Assembly: GCA_037043015.1 (NCBI GenBank)
Contig: CM073322.1
Coordinates: forward strand, 19,913,601 to 19,977,600
Direction: 5' to 3'
Length of the DNA: 64,000 nucleotides
Source of the DNA: Bryum argenteum
Taxonomy: Eukaryota > Streptophyta > Bryopsida > Bryales > Bryaceae
The position numbers and the translations under genes were made by a program. This document shows, in pieces, positions 48,533 to 58,280 of the stretch (the stretch's first letter is position 1; the number at the start of each line of letters is the position of its first letter). The notes under the pieces were generated by a model. The model was not told the origin of the DNA and made no database searches. It saw only the letters and a list, made by a program, of their open reading frames with translations.

Positions 48533-51121
48533 TTACTGAGGCTGATTAGAAAAGATTTTTTTAATGATCTGTGCCTCATTTCTCCCTTTCTCTGGTGTTT
48601 TCAATATTGCTGCATCTAGACTTAGTTTCTTTTCAGCAATATCCAAAATATTTTCATCTACACTATTACTAGTGACTAGCTTGTAAACGGTAACAGGCCT
48701 CGTTTGACCAATACGGTGACAACGATCTTCAGCTTGGCGATCTATTTGAGGGTTGAAGTCCCCATCATGGATGATGACCGTATCCGCCCCTACTAAGTTC
48801 AAACCTTGTCCTCCAGCTCGAGATGATATCAAGAAGATAAAAATGTTGTCATCCTTGTTGAATTTGTTCACCAAGTCTTGCCGGTCTTCAACTTTTGTTT
48901 TACCATCCAAACGGATGAATGTGTATCCAAGAACAGTAAGTGGCCATTCAAGAATGTCCAAAATCTTTGTCCACTGGCTAAATAGTAAGCATCTATGACC
49001 TTCACTATGCAAATTGAACAAAAGTCTTGCTAGTTCTTGACATTTTGTGGAAGATAAAGCAAATTGTTCGGGCAGTGGTCCTGGTCCATTCTCTATGCCA
49101 CCAAGCTCTTCACACAATTCATGTAGTTCATAGTCGGTACTTGACGAAAGTGTTTTGCAAACGTTCTCCAGAGTACATTTCTTTCCAAATACTCCAAGCT
49201 CGTAAAATTTTCTTGCCAATTTTTCTACGTCTTTGTCACTGTAGATTCTTCTGAGAAGTAAAGGATGGTTACTAATTTTTCTCAATTGACAAAAGATATT
49301 CGATATCTCTTGACGTGTTAAACCATTTGAATTGTCCTCATTAGTCGTTTTTGATCTTGCATATGATTGCCAATTTGTGTAAGTGTTCTTGTAAAGTTCA
49401 TCTTGAGCTTTAGCTTGAGCCATGTCACACTTTACTACACAATGTGTCTTTGGTGGAAGTTGATCTAACACATTGGACTTAACTCGGCGCAAGACAAACG
49501 GTTTCAGAAAATTTCGCATCTTTTTCAAAACTTCATCTTGTGGCTTCTCATTTCTTGCTCCAAAACATTCCTCCATACCATCCTTGTTAGCCTTAAAGAT
49601 TGTAGGCATCAAGAAGCTCAAAAGCGACCACAACTCTTTTAGATCATTTTGAATAGGTGTACTGGTCAACATAATACGTTGTTTGGCATTATACACAATG
49701 CTTCCGAGCCTCTTATTCCTATGACTTGTATCATCCTTCAAGCAATGTCCTTCATCCATAATGACACAATCCCAAGCAAACCTCCTCAGGAACTTACGAT
49801 CCTTCTTCATTTGCTCATTATTCCCCTCAAAAATTGAATAGCTCGTAATCAAAATCTCAAACGGAGTAACTCCTCCTCCTCCGTAAGTTCTATTGCTACA
49901 AAATTCTGTTTTTGTACTCCCATGGTAAATCACCGCATTAAACGAAGGACACCATCTTGCAAGCTCTTCCTTCCAATTTTGTAACACAGATACAGGAGCA
50001 ACAACCAAATGAGGTCCACTATTGTTGTCCATAAGTTTAAGCACCGCCAAAAAAGCAATCACTTGAATTGTCTTCCCTAAACCCATCTCATCCGCCAGAA
50101 TAGCTCCTTCCACACCCAAGGTTCGCAAAATCCATAAAAAATTAACCCCATTCATTTGATATGGTTTAATCTCCTTCGTAACATCATCATTAGAAATACC
50201 ACACGCTTCATTAACCTCTCCTTTTTTAACCCATTTTTTATGATTTGAAACCACATTTTTTGGATCAAAGTAAGTTCGCACGGCATGACTAACTTCCAAG
50301 GTCTTTTGCATAGCTTGAACAAATATAGGTTGCTCATTTACTTTCAATGTTCTTTGCTTTTTTCTTCTAGGCTTGTAAGAATAATCTGAATCATCTGAAA
50401 CTGAAACTTGTAAGGTCTTCAAAGCTTGAACATATTTGGGTTGCTCAATTTCTGACAGTTTTCTTTTCTTTTTACTTTTATGTTTGTACGAATCATTTGA
50501 ATAATCTGGTTTTGAGGAACTCTCATCATCTGTATCGTCTTCTGATTCATCATCTGATGATAATTCTTCTTCTTCATCATCAAACTCATTTTCTACCTGT
50601 GAAGATTCATCGTCCGTACTTAGTTCATGTTCTACTTCTGAATCCTCTTCTTCATAATCATCATCTGATTCTTCTGGTAATAATTCTTCTTCTTCATCAA
50701 GCTCATTTTCTACCTCCGAAGATTCATCGTATGTACTTTGTTCATTTTCTACTTCTGAATCCTCTTCTTCTGAATCATCATCTGATTCTTCTGGTAATAA
50801 TTCTTCTTCTTCTTCGTCAGGCTTACTTTCTGTTTCAACTTCTTCATCTGAAGATTCATCGTCTGTACTTTGTTCACTTTCTGGTTCTGAATCCTCTTCT
50901 TCCGAATCATCATCTGATTCTTCTGGTAATAATTTTTCTTCTTCTTCTTCTACCTCTGGAGATTCATTGTCTGTACTTTGTTCACTTTCTGATTCTGATA
51001 CCTCTGAGTCACTTCCTGTCTTTGTTTCTTCAAGGTTGATTTGGGATTCAAGCTCTTGTGTTAGGCGACATGCACAACGATGTTTCGTCATGGTAATAAG
51101 ATTAGAGGAAATGGGAGACAT
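48533..51121 (-). CDS. SNF2-family chromatin remodeller, SMARCAD1/Fun30/ETL1-like, intronless
   Basis: A single 862-codon frame. Residues about 30-215 are an acidic tract built from repeats around LLPEESDDDSEEEDSEVE. Two basic/NEQP modules follow (KKRKLSEIEQPKYVQALKTL and RTLKVNEQPIFVQAMQKTL). The helicase core starts near residue 325: ILADEMGLGKTIQVIAFLAV (motif I), DEGH (motif II), TSTPIQNDLKELWSLLSFL (motif III), LLFSQWTKILDILEWPL, SSRAGGQGLNLVGADTVI (motif V) and QAEDRCHRIGQTRPVTVYKL (motif VI). The linker LSSSTDYELHELC resembles SMARCAD1/Fun30. These ATPases slide or exchange nucleosomes and act in heterochromatin upkeep and DNA end resection. Oddities: no intron, A-rich coding strand, DEGH where DEAH is usual, and TSTP where TGTP is usual. 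The start could also be the ATG 30 bp downstream (MTKHRCACR). Confidence 0.93.
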   Translation of the reverse strand: MSPISSNLITMTKHRCACRLTQELESQINLEETKTGSDSEVSESESEQSTDNESPEVEEEEEKLLPEESDDDSEEEDSEPESEQSTDDESSDEEVETESKPDEEEEELLPEESDDDSEEEDSEVENEQSTYDESSEVENELDEEEELLPEESDDDYEEEDSEVEHELSTDDESSQVENEFDDEEEELSSDDESEDDTDDESSSKPDYSNDSYKHKSKKKRKLSEIEQPKYVQALKTLQVSVSDDSDYSYKPRRKKQRTLKVNEQPIFVQAMQKTLEVSHAVRTYFDPKNVVSNHKKWVKKGEVNEACGISNDDVTKEIKPYQMNGVNFLWILRTLGVEGAILADEMGLGKTIQVIAFLAVLKLMDNNSGPHLVVAPVSVLQNWKEELARWCPSFNAVIYHGSTKTEFCSNRTYGGGGVTPFEILITSYSIFEGNNEQMKKDRKFLRRFAWDCVIMDEGHCLKDDTSHRNKRLGSIVYNAKQRIMLTSTPIQNDLKELWSLLSFLMPTIFKANKDGMEECFGARNEKPQDEVLKKMRNFLKPFVLRRVKSNVLDQLPPKTHCVVKCDMAQAKAQDELYKNTYTNWQSYARSKTTNEDNSNGLTRQEISNIFCQLRKISNHPLLLRRIYSDKDVEKLARKFYELGVFGKKCTLENVCKTLSSSTDYELHELCEELGGIENGPGPLPEQFALSSTKCQELARLLFNLHSEGHRCLLFSQWTKILDILEWPLTVLGYTFIRLDGKTKVEDRQDLVNKFNKDDNIFIFLISSRAGGQGLNLVGADTVIIHDGDFNPQIDRQAEDRCHRIGQTRPVTVYKLVTSNSVDENILDIAEKKLSLDAAILKTPEKGRNEAQIIKKIFSNQPQ
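50520..51010 (-). repeat. Coding repeat, acidic modules of the SNF2 gene
   Basis: About four units of roughly 110-130 bp each encode an E/D/S run followed by EEELLPEESDDDSEEEDSE. Units differ in length and by substitutions. Confidence 0.85.
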
Positions 51122-51625
51122 GCAAATGAGAGAGGAGAGGAATCGAATGTAATGAGGGCTCGCCTCTTTTAAATACTTAAGGTCTTGCTTTTACTTTAAA
51201 GTAAAAAAAACCAAGTAAAGAAACTAACGTAAAAGAAGTAAAATCTCTTCCTCGAACCTGGATCTCCCGAGCCTGAATTTTCCGAACCTGGCTCTCCCGA
51301 ACCTGTATTCCCCGAGCCTGGAAAGCCCAAGGACAGTGCTGCATGGGGGAGATAAGTGGCATGCGTCTCGCAGTCCGCGTGAGTGCAAATTCACAATGGA
51401 GGAATTGAATACAAAACTCAACCCTCGAGCAACAATTCGCAACTCGCTTACTAGACTCACAGTGAACTAGACTGAATTCAATAAGCCTCAAATTGAGCTT
51501 GCTGGTACTTGATGACAGCAACGCTATCAGAAGAGCTCTAGGGTTCGTGGCATGAGAATGCTTCGAGTTTCGTCGATGTGCAAGTGAAGAATTCGGAAGA
51601 ATTTCAACAAGAGGAGGTGGTGGCG
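51122..51625. promoter_or_regulatory. Divergent intergenic region with five 15-bp repeats
   Basis: Only about 500 bp separate the SNF2 start (minus) and the transporter start (plus), so the promoters must share this space. At 51251-51325, five tandem 15-mers of the form CCCGAACCTGGATCT lie in the middle. They could bind a factor or be a neutral minisatellite. Confidence 0.6.
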
Positions 51626-54421
51626 ATGGCGATGACAGCACAGCTCACGAGGTGTTGGTCCGGGGCGTCTTGCTCACGTCCCTTGCTCTCGTCCATTCGA
51701 CCCCCTGGCGAGAGCCTCAGACAGCAGCGCCATAGTCTCCATGTTCGAAAGAAGTGCACGCTACTGGTGAAAGCTGCAGTAGAGGGTGAGAATCAGCGAC
51801 CACCGGAGCAGCGCAAGGATGTAGCGATCCTTTCGCAAGAGAATGACGACATGGAATGCATAGGGACGGGCATGGATGTGCAATGCGTGTTGCCCGCAAA
51901 AGAGGAGAACAAGGAAATGGATTGCATAGGGACAGGTCTCGATGTGGAATGCGTGTTGCCTGATGAAAGCTCCAAAACTAGGGCAAAGAATTTGAGCGTG
52001 AATGAGGAGGAGGCGAGTTTAGTGGAGTCTGTGTTGAGTACCTTGCTGTTGATATCGCCGTTCTTTTTCTGGGGCACGGCTATGGTGGCCATGAAAGGAA
52101 TTTTGCCCAAGGCTGGGCCCATGTTTGTTGCCGCCACTCGACTCATTCCTGCTGGCGCTTTGCTCGTTGGATTCGCCAGGTACGTGTAGCTCCATTCTTT
52201 CCTGTCTGAGCCTACTGCAATCTTGAATTTTGTACTCATTCACGTTCTCATTTTGCAGTTCAAGAGGAAAGAAACTGCCTGCAGGTTCAGAAGCTTGGTT
52301 TGCCATTGCGTTGTTCGGACTAGTTGATGCCACATGCTTCCAGGTATCAATTTCTCACCTTAGTACCTCTATTTTTATGATTCAATCTGCGACCAGAAAA
52401 GAGTGCTTGATCATTTTACTAGTCAGATCCTGGAACCACAAAGAAAGGAAAACCTTTCCGATGTCTTGTTGCTTGTTTCATTCTGTGATTAATGTACGGT
52501 GTTTGAGTGGGAGTACCATGGATAGACTCAAATATCTGTGTATGCACAATAATGTCGTGTGAGAGATAAGTGAATTCTAATTGTCGTGTGAGAGTCAAAT
52601 CTCCCTTTGGCTCTATTCTGATACTTGGTTCAGCATCACCATAATCTCTTGAACAAGTTCTAACTAAGACTTGGCAAGGATATGTTTTCAACTAGTTATT
52701 GTGGATGTCTTGGGACAGGGTTTTCTGGCAGAAGGACTTCGTCGAACTAGTGCTGGCCTTGGCAGCGTGAGCTCTTCTTACCATCATACTCCTTGATTCT
52801 TGTTTACGCATTTGAACTACCATCCCCGGTAAAGTATGGGTGTCATCACATTAGAACACACACAGATCCTGAATGCAATCCACATATTGAACGTTTTATT
52901 GACTTCAGGATTCAATAAGGTAGCATCGGCACCCTTGGTACCAAGATTGCACCCATACTGCAGACTGACGTGGAATTTTGAATGTGAAATAGGACAGGTG
53001 ATCATCGATTCACAGCCATTGACCGTCGCCGTTTTAGCATCGATATTATTTGGAGAATCTCTTGGACCTGTCGCCATTGTAGGCTTGGGTCTGGGTGTGG
53101 TTGGCCTGGTCTTATTAGAGGTACACTTCTCTGTACATCGTTTCTCGTCTCTTTCCTCTAGAACGCGAAGCATTTGATGTAAAAGTTACCATTAGATGTG
53201 CTTTGGAAAGAACAACTGATTGCTCGTGTGAAACTCTAGGTACCTCTAGAGGCGTTGCAAAATGTGGTCTCGCCAGATCACTTGCTGCAGTCGACAAGCT
53301 CGAGTGCTCCACCGTCAGATAGTAACTGGTCTATATGGGACAGCGGTGAATGGTGGATGCTGCTCGCTGCACAAAGTATGGCTGTTGGGACTGTTATGGT
53401 GCGATGGGTGTCTAAATTCTCTGATCCAATCATGGCTACTGGCTGGGTGAGTAGTCGTATCGCTCTCTCTCTTACCTTCTGTGTTGCCTTTGCAAGCCAG
53501 ATCTTTAATGAAATGTCATTGTGGCTGGCAGCACATGATTCTTGGAGGTTTGCCCCTATTGGCATTATCGGTTTACCAGCAAGACCCTGCAGTCACTGGC
53601 CACATTCAAGATCTGAGTGCCGCTGACTTAGGATCACTTTTCTACACTTCATTATTTGGGAGTGCTGTTAGTTATGGTGTTTTCTTTTACAATGCAACAA
53701 GAGGTGCTGCTCTTTCCCATACCCAAACAAGCTTTTGTGTTCATATGACTTCCATCAGTTCTTATTCTAAATTGATTTTGTTGTGTCCTTGCAGGAAATT
53801 TGACCAAATTGAGCTCTCTCACATTTCTCACTCCCATGTTTGCTGCATTCTTTGGGTAAGTGTCTGGTCGATTCATTAACCCTTAAAGGCGCCTGTTAGC
53901 CCCTCGGGCTGTTTTCCAACAGAATCTTGCCTGCAACTCTTTTGATTCTCAATTTCTCACTTATTTTTTTATATCATTTTGGTCACCTTTTTGTGATGCA
54001 TCTACAAAATGAAATCCTACAATTCAAATCGCAATTTGTATGAGTGATTTGTGCTTTGAAAGGATTGTGGTAGGTGGGTTGGGACTTGGGATTGCACAAA
54101 ACCTTGTAAGAGGTTGCAAACTCATCATTGATTGGTTCATTCATGCTGCCCAAGTTCAAAAAGTGCACTATTCATGTTGCCCAAGTCCAAAAGATGCTGA
54201 GATCCAGTTTTGGGCTGCCCATTGAGGAGTAGAAGGACCTTTAAGGGTTAACATTGTTTGATAGATTCTGAATACTAAATGCAAGCTTTACTTGCATTTT
54301 CTGCAGATACTTGCTTTTGGATGAGAAGCTCAACGGAACACAACTTGTAGGTGCCAGTGTGACTCTCCTGTCTATTTATCTAGTCAACAAGAAAGTGGAG
54401 GTAGAATCTGAGAAAAGCTGA
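51626..54421 (+). CDS. WAT1-related EamA/drug-metabolite transporter, plastid-targeted
   Basis: Eight exons: 51626-52179, 52259-52343, 52719-52766, 52998-53120, 53240-53446, 53532-53703, 53795-53855 and 54307-54421. All phases agree and give 454 residues. The N-terminus, MAMTAQLTRCWSGASCSRPL, is rich in S, R and hydroxyl residues and looks like a chloroplast transit peptide. An acidic linker follows with a duplicated motif, MECIGTGMDVQCVLP and MDCIGTGLDVECVLP. The membrane part has about ten helices in two EamA repeats: FFFWGTAMVAMKGILP, GFLAEGLRRTSAGLGS, IIDSQPLTVAVLASILFGES, and SLTFLTPMFAAFFG in the second. It resembles the plastid WAT1-related group typified by Arabidopsis At3g02690. The substrate is unknown. 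Intron 7 hosts a MITE. The start was chosen at the second in-frame ATG, where the transit-like sequence begins. Confidence 0.93.
53876..54251. mobile_element. TTAA-flanked MITE inside WAT1-related intron 7
   Basis: Ends are TTAA-CCCTTAAAGGCGCC and GACCTTTAAGGG-TTAA, with a 368-bp interior. It is a relative of the 29110-29478 element in the same orientation. It makes up most of the 451-bp intron and leaves donor and acceptor untouched. Confidence 0.9.
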
Positions 54422-56140
54422 CTGAGATCCGGTGTAAATTTGTTGCTGTGTAACATATCAACGTATAAGGGTCAGCCAAATTGGCCAACTCTTAACAATT
54501 TTGTGATGCTCGTTATAGCGCAGCCTACGTACAGTTTCTATGCACAATTGTCAACTGTTTGAGAAAGAGCATGAACCTCATGAACCTATTGCCATATAGG
54601 TCCAGTCCCTAATCATGGTACAAGGTGCTTTTTTGTTGTCTTAAAACTTTGGGACGAAGGCCCAGTTCATATCAAGGCTAATTGTTGACCCATTGTGTCC
54701 CTTGAATGGGGTCAATAATTGAGCCTAAGTACTTGTATTGGAAGATGGGGAAGTTTCTTCATTTAATAACGTTTTTGATGTTTTGGTTCCAGAACAATTG
54801 AGTGTATATAATTGGGACATTTTGCAAATAATTTGCTTATCTTATCTCCCATAGGTGTGGAGCCTCAAAATAGCCAAAAACCCTCAAATCTGCCCTCTTT
54901 TGATGTAAGATGCAAACTTTTGAATTTTGATAAGCTTTGAAATATGTATCATAGGATCTAGTACCTAACTTGGACATATATAGTACATGGATATCAAGCC
55001 TTAGATTCAAATTCTTCACCATTTGTGAAATTATTATGTTCAAAATTGAAAAAAATAAAAGGTATATTACTGTTGTAAAATGGCGAAGGAATGTTTTGGG
55101 TGCGAAAAAAACTATCTTGACATGAGGCTCTTCAAATTCATGTTCCTAGGTGAATAAGGGATATGCATATGTTATTTTTACCCTCATAGGACCCATAAAA
55201 CTTGAAGAATTCTTGATTTTCAACATGGAGGTATGCTGAAATTCAAATACAAAGGCCCATTTTCAACAATGGAAAAGGCATGTAAGAATTTATTGGATTG
55301 AAATTCAGAAGAGTGAGATTGTGCCTTTTTGAACATTTATAGGTCTAGAAAAAGTAAAATCTCAATTTCAGGTGAATTTTTGAAGTTATTGCAATTCAAT
55401 CAATTTTGGACTGAGTTTGAGAATAAATGACCATATATTGGAGTTTGGGAGTTTTGGGCAAATTTCAAATAGTGTTTTGAAACTTTGACTGTGAATATGT
55501 CCTAAAGTATGAGGGATTTGGAGCATGGGATGACTTTTTGCAAAGATTTGGAAAAAAAATATAACCTGCAAATGAAGAACAACCTCTTTTTTATTTATAC
55601 CTTTTGGATAACATAATAGATATTTACACCAATGTAGTGAAATATGAAAGAGTTGGTAACGTGTGTGATGAAATCCTTTATTCCTCATGTTTGGATTTAT
55701 GTGGGCGTTCGGAAGTTATTATGTGCTCAAAAATAAATTGTATGTGCTATTACAAACAATCAATGAAAGAAAATAAGTTGAGGAGCCAAGTACCTATGCT
55801 TATAAAGTGCAATTGTAAAGACAATTGTTGCCACATGTATTCAAAAGTTGCAAGTCATCATATAGTTGACAGAGAATTAAGCCTCTATCCAAAAGTTGCA
55901 CTACAACATCAAATTTGTAAAGCTCTTTGACCACATTTGAAGTGTTTTGCTAAATTGACGTTTCAAAGTAGTAAGAATGATAAATTTGTCCTCATTTGTA
56001 TGCTTGCAAAAGTGTGACTTGAAAATCACACTAATGATCATTAAAAGCCGCTTAGTGCTCATTGATCTTCCACAATGACTTACAAATCACCCCACAATCT
56101 TTCACATAGCGATCTCTGACACCCACTTGAAAGACACTCA
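54422..56140. other. 3' flank of the transporter gene, then AT-rich DNA
   Basis: The first few hundred bases probably contain the 3' UTR. About 54830-55060 is a diverged copy of the dispersed family seen near 8.7 and 23.5 kb. The plus-strand frame 55604-55930 has no recognisable domain. Confidence 0.45.
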
Positions 56141-56149
56141 ATGACTTAT

Positions 56150-56640
56150 GACAACTACTAGCTTAACGGCTATGATGGCACTTGACAGATAGAGGCCATC
56201 ATTGCACGCTGAACGGTTACGATGGCACTTGACAACTAGAGGCCATCATTGACAACATGTTGAATGGCTACGATGGACAGCTACAGGTCATCATTGTCAG
56301 CCACGCTGAATGGCTATGACGACACTTAACAGCTACAATAGCTTTTGACAGTTAGAGGTCATCATTGACACCCACTTGCAAAATACTAAATGATCTTCGA
56401 CAATTATTAAACGGCGTTGAACGGCTACGATGAAACTTGACAGATGATCTCTTACAACTATTATACTGCGTTGAACGGCTATAATGACACTTGACAGATG
56501 ATCTTTGACAATTATTATACGGCGTTGAATGGCTATAATGACACTTGACAAATGATCTTTGACAACTATTATACGACGTTGAACAGCTATGATGACACTT
56601 GACACCTACGATAGCGTCTGACAATTAGAGGTCATCATTG
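56150..56640. repeat. Two-phase tandem repeat around TGACAxxTA and AACGGCTATGATG
   Basis: From about 56150 to 56340, units of roughly 50-60 bp carry AGAGGCCATCATTGACA and GAACGGCTACGATGGCACTT. From about 56400 to 56600 the unit becomes 57 bp, with ATGATCTTTGACAATTATTA and ACGGCGTTGAATGGCTATAA, in about four copies. Both halves share the same core words, so the array grew twice from one ancestor. The minus-strand open frames here are by-products. Confidence 0.85.
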
Positions 56641-57193
56641 ACTTCCAAAAATTGTTATTTACCATAGTGATTTTCTCGAAAATAACACCTTAATTCAAAA
56701 TACAACGTATGTTGTCAAGAAGTACAATTACAAATGAGTTAGTACGTGGTCCTTTTATACTAATGGATCGATTACTAAAAATACCTCAATCAATATTGCT
56801 CTTGCAATAGCTTGCATTTCAATTTTAATTTCATATCCTATCACATTCAATTCCATACCAAATTTTCTTTTGATACCATGAACCATTTATATAATTATAC
56901 TAATCTCAATTTTTGTTTCAAAAAGGATAGTTTAGAGATGATCTCCTCTCATTTTCTACATACATGGTTTCACCATTTGTAATGTTTAGCCTCTAATTAC
57001 AATAATGAGGACACACCTTCTCTTAGAGTAGAGGTAAGAGGTACGCCATGAGTTGTGAGCAAGAACATACAAATAGTGAGGCAAGTTTTTTGCACAAGTT
57101 CAATGTAGGTTCAAGACTCGGTACATATTATTGTACCTCTCTTGATAGGATATGAATACATATCTGTAGAACATATGATTTTCAATCAAAAAA

Positions 57194-57235
57194 ATTTCTT
57201 TTCTTTTCTTTTCTTTTCTTTTCTTCTCTTCTTCT

Positions 57236-57289
<54 letters not shown>
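57194..57289. repeat. (TTTTC)n followed by a long poly-T tract
   Basis: Several TTTTC units run into about 50 consecutive T. It could be the reversed poly-A tail of a retroposed sequence, but no body was recognised next to it. Confidence 0.85.
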
Positions 57290-57290
<1 letters not shown>

Positions 57291-57316
57291 GTATAGTTGA
57301 TTTGTTATGTTGATCA

Positions 57317-58280
57317 TTAATCCCTAAACGCGCTGAATGTAAAAAATTTACATTTTGGATGGAAGACAACAACTTTGAAGAGCCATATGTTCTTCATCCA
57401 AGGTTTTTTTGGTTGAAATCACTAAGATTAAGTCCTAAACCAAGTTTAGTTTATGCAGTAAAAACTGCATAACCGTACTATAAATTATAAATAAATGACA
57501 TGCACTTTAATGAAGGCAGCTCTTGGTGTTGAGTTCTCAAACATGGGGCATGTTTTACCATTGTAAATTTGTTAGGCAATTATGGAGAATCAAGAAGATG
57601 TTTTTATAATTTTTTTCATACACAATCATGATCCTTTTTGGAAGTTTTTTGATCTAAATACATTTGCTATTGGATTGGCTATGATGTTTCGTCATTGTAA
57701 GAATGGATGGTATTTGAGAAGCTATACCTCCTCCATCCACCATTGAAAATCAACTTCATAATTTGGGATGGATCCCAATTAAAGTCATGTTTCCAGTGTT
57801 AAAACCCTTGACAAAATCGAGGATGTATTGAAGATAAGGCATGAATTTGGGTGCAAAGGGTCTAGTTTTGGACTAGTTTCCCTTAAGTTTGTAAATTTTT
57901 TCGCAGTTTTCATCATTGCAATGCTATTATTTGAGCCAAGAAATTTTTTGATGATTTTTTTTTTGGCAAAGGTGCTATTGAGATGAATGTGAATAAATTT
58001 GTAGTGGGTGATTTTTTTTATTGTGATTGGTTTGTTAATAGAATTTCCACTCTAAAGTGAAAATGATTAAATTTTGTAGCTTAATTTTAGTCCTAATACA
58101 TTACAATCTAGCAATATGTGAGGCCTCATGACTCAAATTTTGGTCCACACAATCTGCAACAACTCTATAACAATTTTGTATGGTCGAGATCTTTAATAGC
58201 TTATCTTCATTTTCATCTATGACAATTTTCTTGATATTGTGTTTTTTGGCTAAAGATAGGTTGGAACGTTTAGGAATTAA
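57317..58280. mobile_element. Long (956-bp) TTAA-flanked element, possible
   Basis: The left end is TTAA-TCCCTAAACG and the right end is CGTTTAGGAA-TTAA, a 10-bp inverted repeat with one mismatch. Termini and flanks match the pattern of the smaller TTAA elements, but the ends are short and the interior is AT-rich and non-coding. Chance cannot be excluded. Confidence 0.45.

Noticed and set aside
50497-51039. 180-codon plus-strand frame rich in L and H
   Set aside because: Antisense shadow of the acidic repeats of the SNF2 gene.
57100-57372. 90-codon lysine-run frame
   Set aside because: Produced by the poly-T and TTTTC tracts.
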